Below are positions 7,233 to 12,649 of a DNA stretch of 12,649 bases, piece by piece. The stretch spans positions 1 to 12,649 of the forward strand of contig CALJIH010000099.1 in the NCBI GenBank assembly GCA_937974135.1. Direction: 5' to 3'. The notes beneath the pieces were generated by a model, which searched no databases, was not told the origin of the DNA, and was given only the letters and a program-made list of their open reading frames with translations. Within the stretch, counting starts at the first letter, position 1; the number at the start of each line of letters is the position of its first letter. The translations under genes were made by a program, and so were the position numbers. Source of the stretch: an uncultured Cocleimonas sp. Lineage in GTDB: Bacteria > Pseudomonadota > Gammaproteobacteria > Thiotrichales > Thiotrichaceae.

Positions 7233-7339
7233 AGTAAGTTAGCTTAACGTTAGATGAGCGAGATAGGAATTATAAGAAATAATTATAGTGAGACTTATTT
7301 GTAAAATGTGCGTGTAATTATTTGATATACAATTATTAT

Positions 7340-7990
7340 TTAAGACTCTAGGATGTTGCTTCTATCTTTGTTGCTGAGTAATTCTTGTTTTTGATTTTTT
7401 AAAACACCGTTTACCTGCATGGTAATTTTATCGGCTACTTCCATAAATATTTGTGTGGCTTCTGTATTTTTGATGGTGGTTGGTAATAACATGACAATTG
7501 AAATACCTATGACTTTTCCACCAATAAGGTCATCATCTTTTAATGTCCAAGGTTCAACGCCATTGGCGATTCTAAAGAGGCTATAGGTTTCACTTTCATT
7601 GTTAAGAAAATAGTGATAAATGTCTTTGTCACCTAATTTCAAACCATTATTTATAAGAGTTTGCTTCACCAAAGAACCATCTAAACCCTCCTTATCCTTA
7701 GCGGAGATAAACAGTACAATTTGCTTTTTTGAAACCTCCATTGATTCAGATTCAGATCCATGAGGTGACGTGGAAGACATATTTTCTTGGTTTGCAATTT
7801 GAATATCACCATCTGAAGCGGGTATATCATCAAGAACAGATGAAAACTTATTTCCATCTTGATCTTTTATATCTGGTATTTTGGAAATAACTTTATTGTT
7901 TAAATTATGCTGACCAACCCTACTTAAAACATACAGTCCAAGGATGATAATAATGCCAATTATAGTAATTAAAATACTAGATATATTCAT
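7340..7990 (-). CDS. zipA: cell division protein ZipA
   Basis: ZipA anchors the FtsZ ring to the inner membrane in gammaproteobacteria. The 216-residue product has the expected architecture: an N-terminal membrane anchor (about residues 3-22, ISSILITIIGIIIILGLYVL) with the N-terminus outside, a polar linker of about 65 residues, and a C-terminal ZipA domain that binds the FtsZ tail (about 88-205). Recognisable pieces of that domain are QIVLFISAKD, SLVKQTLINNGLKLGD, the LFRIANGVEPWTL strand-loop and GISIVMLLPT. The linker is much shorter than in the 328-residue E. coli protein, which is common outside the enterics. It starts 15 nt after the smc stop, with no clear Shine-Dalgarno, and is probably co-transcribed with smc. 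ligA, often the next gene, is not here. Confidence 0.9.
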   Translation of the reverse strand: MNISSILITIIGIIIILGLYVLSRVGQHNLNNKVISKIPDIKDQDGNKFSSVLDDIPASDGDIQIANQENMSSTSPHGSESESMEVSKKQIVLFISAKDKEGLDGSLVKQTLINNGLKLGDKDIYHYFLNNESETYSLFRIANGVEPWTLKDDDLIGGKVIGISIVMLLPTTIKNTEATQIFMEVADKITMQVNGVLKNQKQELLSNKDRSNILES

Positions 7991-8005
7991 GAGTAGTTGA
8001 TTAAT

Positions 8006-11000
8006 TTATTCGTTTGCAAGGCGTGCAGCTTCATTAACATCTACAGATACTAATCGAGAAATTCCAGGCTCACGCATGGTCACACCTATTAGATTTTCTG
8101 CAAGCTCCATGGTGGTTTTATTATGTGTAATAAATATAAATTGCACACGATCAGACATTTTCTTCACCAACTGACAGAAACGTCCAACATTTGCTTCATC
8201 TAAAGGCGCATCAACCTCATCTAACATACAGAAGGGGGCAGGGTTGAGTTCAAAAATGGCAAATACCATAGCAACAGCTGTAAGCGCTTTTTCTCCACCT
8301 GACATTAAGTGAATACTTGAAATTCGTTTACCAGGAGGTTGCGCCATAATCGCAATACCTGTAGTTAACAAGTCATCACCGGTCATTTCAAGATGAGCTT
8401 TACCTCCACCAAATAACTGTGGAAACATTTCCTGGATACGAGTATTTACCTTTTCAAAAGTATCTTTGAAACGACTACGAGTATCACGGTCTATTTTTGC
8501 AATGGCAGTTTCTAGTGTTTCTAGTGCCTCCATTAAATCAGCATCTTGTTGATCTAAATAAACTTTACGCTCGCTTTGTACTTTAAATTCTTCGATGGCG
8601 GCAAGGTTTATGGCACCCAAGCGTGCTACTTTACGTTGAATATCTTCTAGTTTCGATTTTTGCTTATCTAATGTGATTGATTCATCAAGACCTTGTTGTA
8701 ACTCTTCAGCATTGAATTCAGTTTCATTAAATTGTTCTTTCAATGTTTGCTGACGAACATTCACTTCCTGCCATTCCATTTTCAAGGTTTCGAGTAAAGT
8801 ACGATATTTTTCAACTTGTTGTTCGGCTTGGATTCGCTTTTGATCGAGTTCTCTTACCGTATTATCAATAGCTTGTAGGTTTTCACGGGCTTTAGATAAT
8901 TCAGTTTCAACGTTATTTCTTTGTTCAAGCTGTTGCGCTAATAATTCATTATTATTTAAGTCAGACTGTGTTTTTGCTTGTTGCTCAGTATTTTGACTAA
9001 TCAGATTATTCTTTCGTTCATTCAACATCTTTAAACGTTCATCTAAACGATCTAATTGTTGTTGCGCGCTTTGTTTACTGGTTTTAGCAGTCTCTACTTT
9101 AAGCTTAGTTTGTTGAACTCGTTCACTTATTTCTCGAGCACGTTGTTTGCTTTTAAAAACAGTTTCTTGTAATGGAGTGTCTTTACCTTCAACCTGTTCT
9201 TTTTCTGATTCTAATGATTCGAGCAACTGTAACGCCTGATTACGTTGCTTTGTTGCTTTCTCATGAAATTCTTGATTGCTGGTTTGTTGTAGTTCTAAAT
9301 CTACAATTTCAGCAAGCACGCGTTGTTGATTGGCCTCCGTTTGTTTAATTCGATTTTCATTGGCGTGAATTACTGATTGAGCTTGCGACTCCTCACGGTG
9401 TAATTCATTTAAACGTTTTTGTAAGCTGGCTTGTTGCTCTTCTAATTCTTTACGCTTGAGTTGTCCTTTATCAAGAGAATCTTGATGATTTTTAAGATCA
9501 ACTTCACGCTGTTTTATATTTGCTTTTGTTTCTTCTATTTCTTTCTTTCTGGCCAACACGCCATCGTGTTGATTAAAACCAGCTTCAGCTTGTGTTTTTA
9601 CCCAATTGGATCCAAGTAAAAGCCCTTCTTTGGTGATAATGGTTTCACCTATTTTTAAATCAGATTGTAAATTAAAGGCTTGCTCTAGATTTTCAGCACA
9701 TTGAAAATTTGAAAGTAGGGTATGTATAGCAGAGGGTTCAGACACTTTAACTGCAAGTGAATTTTTAGGTAATTTTTTTGCGGGGCCTTCGTCAAAAATA
9801 AAGGTGCTTGATGCAGAAGGTAATTCACCTGAAATAATTTTTTCGAGTTGTTGTTTCGAATCGAGTTGTTTAGATTGTAAAAAATCGCCTAGAACAACTT
9901 CAAGCGCTTTCTCCCAACCATTTTCGATTTGAATAATATCTGCCAATGGTTTTAAGGTGTCTAGCCCCCGTTCGCGTAACCAATTATTTTGGCGTTTCAT
10001 GGCTTTACTATTATTATCTTTTGCGAGTCCTGCTCTTTGCAACACTTCTAATGAAGATAACTTGCCGTTTAATGATTGTAATTCTGAGCGACAATCTTGT
10101 AATAATTGTTGACTGTTTTTATTGGACTCAATTTGAGATTCGATTGTAGCTTTACAACTATCGAATTCAGCTTGCACAGTTTCTGATTGTTTTGAGGTAT
10201 CAGCCAACAGTTGTTTTTGTTTAGTCAATTCTTCTGTATGAGCATCTGTATTGAAGATACCCTTATCAGTATTCAGTTTTAACAAACGACTGGCAATGTG
10301 TTGCAACTGAGTTTCTAGTTGCTCCATTCGCGCGCGTTCAACCTGTGCTTGCTGTGCGGGTTCAGCTAGTCTAGTTTGTAAGGTATTCCAGCTTTGTTGC
10401 CATTCGGCTAATTTAGATTCTGCTTGGTTCAGTTCAGTATTTGCCGTTTCTAATTGCTGTTGTTCAGAGGCTAATAGTGGCTCATATTCAGTTAATTGTT
10501 CTGTCGCAATGTTTAGCTGATTTTGATCGTCTTCTGCATGTTGTTGCGAAGATGCAATCTCACTATCAACTTGAGTCAACTCACGTTGATAACGTTCTGC
10601 TAATTCTTTTTGATGTTGAATAGACTGTTCCAAACGTGAAATTTCAGCGCCAATTTGATAATAATTAGCCTGAACTTCATTGAATGCATCATTAGCTTCG
10701 GTTTGTTCGCTGCGTTTAGATTCGATTTGATTTTCTAAGGAACGTTGTTCCGCTAATGCCGATTGATGTTTCGTAGCGTTTTCATTAATGACATCTTGGC
10801 GCTCTTTAATATCACTATCTACATTTTTTAAGCGTAATAAGATTAGCTCGGCACTGGTTTGTCTTTCTTCTTGTTTTAAGGATTTAAATCTTACCGCAGC
10901 CTTTGCTTGACGATCTAAGTGTGATAGTTGTTTTTCTAACTCTTCGCGTAAATCATTCAAGCGATCTAGATTTTCACGGGTGTTTTTTATACGTCGTTCG

Positions 11001-11539
11001 GTTTCTCGGCGACGATCTTTGTATTTAGAAATACCTGCAGCTTCTTCTAACGTATTACGCAGTTCTTCTGGTTTAGCTTCTATCAAACGGGAAATCATTC
11101 CTTGTTCGATGATGGCATAACTTCTGGGGCCTAAACCTGTACCTAAAAATATATCGGTAATATCGCGACGACGACAACGCGAGCCATTGAGAAAGTATTT
11201 AGATTGGCCATCACGCGTGATTAAACGTTTGATCCCAATTTCTGAGAACTCGGCGTACTCTCCACCCAAGGTGGCGTCACTATTATCAAATAATAATTCT
11301 ATCGAAGCTTGGCCGATGGGTTGGCGAGCTGATGATCCATTAAAGATAACATCATCCATCGAGGCTCCGCGTAAATGCTTGGCTGAGCTTTCGCCCATTA
11401 CCCAACGTACTGCATCAATCGTATTTGATTTACCACAACCATTTGGCCCCACGATACCTGTAAGGTTGCTGCGTAAGTCTATTGTTGTAGGATCAACAAA
11501 AGATTTAAAGCCCGCGATTTTTATTTTGCTGAGTCGCAA
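8006..11539 (-). CDS. smc: chromosome partition protein SMC
   Basis: SMC is the ATPase of the bacterial condensin and folds the chromosome together with ScpA and ScpB. The ~1177-residue product has the full layout: N-terminal head with Walker A GPNGCGKSN (Lys37), Q-loop and RRRDITDIFLGTGLG region, long coiled coil, a hinge around residues 500-660, second coiled coil rich in Gln and Glu, and C-terminal head with signature LMSGGEKALTAVA, Walker B FCMLDEVDAPLD and ITHNKTTME. The frame stays open back to another TTG at 11602, which would add 21 residues. I prefer the TTG at 11539 because it gives MRLSKIKIAGFKSF, the canonical N-terminus. Neither TTG has a clear Shine-Dalgarno. zipA follows after 15 nt. 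Family identity is not in doubt; only the start is. Confidence 0.95.
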   Translation of the reverse strand: MRLSKIKIAGFKSFVDPTTIDLRSNLTGIVGPNGCGKSNTIDAVRWVMGESSAKHLRGASMDDVIFNGSSARQPIGQASIELLFDNSDATLGGEYAEFSEIGIKRLITRDGQSKYFLNGSRCRRRDITDIFLGTGLGPRSYAIIEQGMISRLIEAKPEELRNTLEEAAGISKYKDRRRETERRIKNTRENLDRLNDLREELEKQLSHLDRQAKAAVRFKSLKQEERQTSAELILLRLKNVDSDIKERQDVINENATKHQSALAEQRSLENQIESKRSEQTEANDAFNEVQANYYQIGAEISRLEQSIQHQKELAERYQRELTQVDSEIASSQQHAEDDQNQLNIATEQLTEYEPLLASEQQQLETANTELNQAESKLAEWQQSWNTLQTRLAEPAQQAQVERARMEQLETQLQHIASRLLKLNTDKGIFNTDAHTEELTKQKQLLADTSKQSETVQAEFDSCKATIESQIESNKNSQQLLQDCRSELQSLNGKLSSLEVLQRAGLAKDNNSKAMKRQNNWLRERGLDTLKPLADIIQIENGWEKALEVVLGDFLQSKQLDSKQQLEKIISGELPSASSTFIFDEGPAKKLPKNSLAVKVSEPSAIHTLLSNFQCAENLEQAFNLQSDLKIGETIITKEGLLLGSNWVKTQAEAGFNQHDGVLARKKEIEETKANIKQREVDLKNHQDSLDKGQLKRKELEEQQASLQKRLNELHREESQAQSVIHANENRIKQTEANQQRVLAEIVDLELQQTSNQEFHEKATKQRNQALQLLESLESEKEQVEGKDTPLQETVFKSKQRAREISERVQQTKLKVETAKTSKQSAQQQLDRLDERLKMLNERKNNLISQNTEQQAKTQSDLNNNELLAQQLEQRNNVETELSKARENLQAIDNTVRELDQKRIQAEQQVEKYRTLLETLKMEWQEVNVRQQTLKEQFNETEFNAEELQQGLDESITLDKQKSKLEDIQRKVARLGAINLAAIEEFKVQSERKVYLDQQDADLMEALETLETAIAKIDRDTRSRFKDTFEKVNTRIQEMFPQLFGGGKAHLEMTGDDLLTTGIAIMAQPPGKRISSIHLMSGGEKALTAVAMVFAIFELNPAPFCMLDEVDAPLDEANVGRFCQLVKKMSDRVQFIFITHNKTTMELAENLIGVTMREPGISRLVSVDVNEAARLANE

Positions 11540-11648
11540 AATTAGAGTGGTAGGTTCGATGACATAAGGCGTAATAATAGGTAAAGAAGCTATGCGTTTC
11601 AATAGCTATAAACAACTCATTTTAAGCACAATCAGATATAAAATAGTT

Positions 11649-11671
11649 AAAAAAGACACCCCCCCACTTTT
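11649..11671 (-). repeat. dispersed G-run repeat, variant copy upstream of smc
   Basis: On the minus strand this matches the 23-nt element at 1486 and 5214 with one substitution: A to G at position 7, giving AAAAGTGGGGGGGTGT and a run of seven G. The C and six-T tail is intact. Unlike the other intergenic copies it lies upstream of a gene (47 nt before the distal smc TTG), in the same orientation as smc. Confidence 0.85.
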
Positions 11672-11672
11672 T

Positions 11673-11910
11673 GTTGTTTTCAAGTGCCTGCTCTACAAGA
11701 AAAAGAGATTATGATTAATTGAATTATCAGTGCAAATAAATCACTTCAATGACGTTGATGTATTTTTGTGCATGTGTAAATAATCTTTAATAAGTTCTTA
11801 TATTTTAGTACCGTTCGTCAGGTGAAAACAGCCAATTTATAAAGTGCCTCTGTTACTAAAAACGGCTTTCACTTACTCTCAATTTATTAGGAGTGTTTGT
11901 ACTTGGTTGG
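11673..11910 (+). other. non-coding stretch between smc and transposase-like gene
   Basis: No convincing gene, tRNA or terminator is visible in this ~240-nt AT-rich stretch, which should hold the promoters of smc (minus) and the right-hand gene (plus). I find no confident -35/-10 pair for either. Short palindromes occur, such as ATAAG-TT-CTTAT around 11790-11803. It shows no recognisable IS end, although inverted ends cannot be excluded without the sequence beyond 12649. Confidence 0.5.
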
Positions 11911-11960
11911 ATTCACACTCGATTTGAATTGTATATGAGGTAGTTTGTGTGAATTTTTTT
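11911..11960 (+). promoter_or_regulatory. inverted repeat plus T run in leader (possible attenuator or operator)
   Basis: ATTCACAC (11911-11918) and GTGTGAAT (11947-11954) form a perfect 8-bp inverted repeat with a 28-nt spacer, and the right arm runs straight into seven T (11954-11960). The arrangement resembles a long-loop intrinsic terminator located just before the Shine-Dalgarno (AAGGA, 11964-11968) and ATG (11973) of the transposase-like gene. It could equally be an operator. The repeat is seen; the role is inferred. Confidence 0.35.
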
Positions 11961-11972
11961 GTTAAGGATGGA

Positions 11973-12425
11973 ATGGGCGAAGGACAATCATACGTTGCTC
12001 CAGATCCGCAGTTTGTAAGTTCTGTAGCATTGTTCGCTAGTAGTTTGCCTTGGGAGAAATTCCGTAAGTTTTTTAAGCGTAAAAAAATTGTCAACCTAAG
12101 CGGCAATGAGCAATTAATACTATTACGATTAATCGCATTACAAGAACTTCTTGCTTTGGATGATGAATCATTATTACGCTGGGCTAAGCATCAGCTATAT
12201 TTATTTAGTTTTATGCAGCCAGATTTTCAACCAAAACTACCAACGGTTGAATTACTCAGAGAATTTAGAACCTCATTTGACAAAGTAGGGCTATTAAAAC
12301 CGTTTAGAAAACAATGCCAAAAACTCATCACAGAGCATGAAAGCAGATTGCCACCGATTAACGTCGAAGAGAATCTTAATAACTCAACCTTGTCAGCGAC
12401 TTATTCGTTCCAAAAAAAAAAGTAA
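11973..12425 (+). CDS. IS5-type transposase N-terminal-domain protein (0-frame part)
   Basis: A 150-residue product (158 from the upstream GTG at 11949) resembling the N-terminal domain of IS5/InsH transposases (DUF772-type, likely DNA binding). Parallels with IS5 are an FxSxxxxxLPW start (LPW at 25-27), a helical stretch with LLRLIALQELLALDDESLLR (IS5 has a Leu-Arg then NLSD element here), LPTVELLREFR near 89-99 (IS5: LPDRTTIMNFR) and GLLKPF. No DDE catalytic domain follows. ATG 11973 is preferred because AAGGA lies 4 nt upstream. The frame ends at TAA just after a run of ten A, where a slip of -1 would add 58 residues with a zinc ribbon, giving about 208 in total. It could be a domesticated DNA-binding protein, a decayed IS fragment, or an intact gene with a miscounted homopolymer. 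Homology is by eye and moderate. Confidence 0.6.
   Translation: MGEGQSYVAPDPQFVSSVALFASSLPWEKFRKFFKRKKIVNLSGNEQLILLRLIALQELLALDDESLLRWAKHQLYLFSFMQPDFQPKLPTVELLREFRTSFDKVGLLKPFRKQCQKLITEHESRLPPINVEENLNNSTLSATYSFQKKK
12412..12422 (+). other. A10-G slippery site for -1 frameshift
   Basis: Ten A (12412-12421) followed by G precede the 0-frame TAA by no bases. In the 0 frame the codons read CAA AAA AAA AAG, so the heptamer A AAA AAG lies in the correct phase (X XXY YYZ) for tandem -1 slippage, as in dnaX. A run this long also favours transcriptional slippage. No Shine-Dalgarno-like stimulator is visible in the 15 nt upstream. Confidence 0.55.
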
Positions 12426-12598
12426 GTGATACCAAACTAGATTTACCAAATCTACCTGCCTCGGATGCATCTACTTGCCCAAATTGTGGTAGTGAAAATG
12501 TGATTCATCTCAAAACAGACCAAGAAATATCGACCTTACCGGATATTAGATTCGCTAAATGTCGATTCTGCGGGAATATTTTTAGAGAGAACAAATAA
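12422..12598 (+). CDS. zinc-ribbon C-terminal extension in -1 frame
   Basis: This frame is open from 12383 and has no ATG, so it is unlikely to be translated alone. It encodes 58 residues after the slippery site: a linker (VSDTKLDLPNLPASDAST), then CPNCGSENVIHL and, 24 residues after the second Cys, CRFCGNIFRENK before TAA at 12596-12598. The two CxxC knuckles with following Gly are a classic zinc-ribbon pattern, so this is real coding sequence. It is the natural C-terminus of the upstream frame, either by programmed slippage or because the A run here differs from the true sequence by one. Treat it as one gene with the 11973 entry. Confidence 0.6.
   Translation, partial: VSDTKLDLPNLPASDASTCPNCGSENVIHLKTDQEISTLPDIRFAKCRFCGNIFRENK
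12438..12454 (+). repeat. hairpin downstream of slippery site
   Basis: TAGATTT (12438-12444) and AAATCTA (12448-12454) form a perfect 7-bp stem with a 3-nt loop, 15 nt after the A10-G run. Frameshift-stimulating hairpins usually sit 5-9 nt downstream and are more GC-rich, so it may be incidental. Confidence 0.45.
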
Positions 12599-12649
12599 AA
12601 AACCTGTGGCATAGCAAGTCACAAGTATAAGTACGTGGGAATGATTTAT

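Noticed and set aside
9712..9720. AAAGTAGGG inside smc as a fifth copy of the repeat
   Set aside because: Only nine bases match; the G run is three long and the rest (TATGTAT) diverges, so it is within chance for a 12.6-kb window.
11187..11567. 126-codon plus-strand frame opposite the SMC head
   Set aside because: It lies entirely antisense to the Walker A region of smc and resembles no protein I know.
11879..12106. 75-codon open frame on the minus strand over the start of the transposase-like gene
   Set aside because: It is antisense to a frame with recognisable protein features, has no family resemblance and no clear Shine-Dalgarno.
12599..12649. Terminator or IS end after the zinc-ribbon frame
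   Set aside because: No hairpin with a T run is visible, and no sequence matching an inverted end upstream of the gene was found in the remaining 51 nt.

Overview
The window is a visibly AT-rich piece of a gammaproteobacterial chromosome. Support comes from the divergent bamD/rluD pair, an smc-zipA pair (ZipA is a gammaproteobacterial division protein, and SMC rather than MukB argues against Enterobacterales, Vibrionales and Pasteurellales), an rluC-HAD phosphatase pair like that of Pseudomonas, and a PA3496-like small protein. I cannot name the genus.

Layout. 1-1460 (+): the 3' part of rluC, then a HAD phosphatase 15 nt later. 1507-3057 (-): a SulP anion transporter with a STAS domain. 3219-4010 (-): bamD with a strong terminator. 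4194-5183 (+): rluD, divergent from bamD. 5252-7129 (-): an EamA/DMT transporter, a DUF599 membrane protein (2 nt apart), then a PA3496-like small gene. 7340-11539 (-): zipA and smc, 15 nt apart. 11673-11960: a non-coding stretch. 11973-12598 (+): an unusual gene resembling only the N-terminal domain of an IS5-type transposase, whose zinc-ribbon C-terminus lies in the -1 frame behind a run of ten A.

Most of the window is housekeeping: 23S rRNA pseudouridylation (RluC, RluD), outer-membrane assembly (BamD), chromosome organisation (SMC), division (ZipA) and transport. Two things are not ordinary. First, a short repeat (16-nt core AAAAGTAGGGGGGTGT, usually followed by C and six T) occurs four times: in two gaps between convergent genes, once upstream of smc with one change, and once, core only, exactly in reading frame inside rluC. 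It may be a REP-like element, an uptake-sequence-like signal or a protein-binding site. Second, the transposase-derived gene at the right end carries a correctly phased A AAA AAG slippery heptamer, the heptamer used by dnaX and several insertion sequences, which would join a DNA-binding-type domain to a four-cysteine zinc ribbon. It looks like a domesticated, frameshift-expressed transposase fragment rather than an intact IS.
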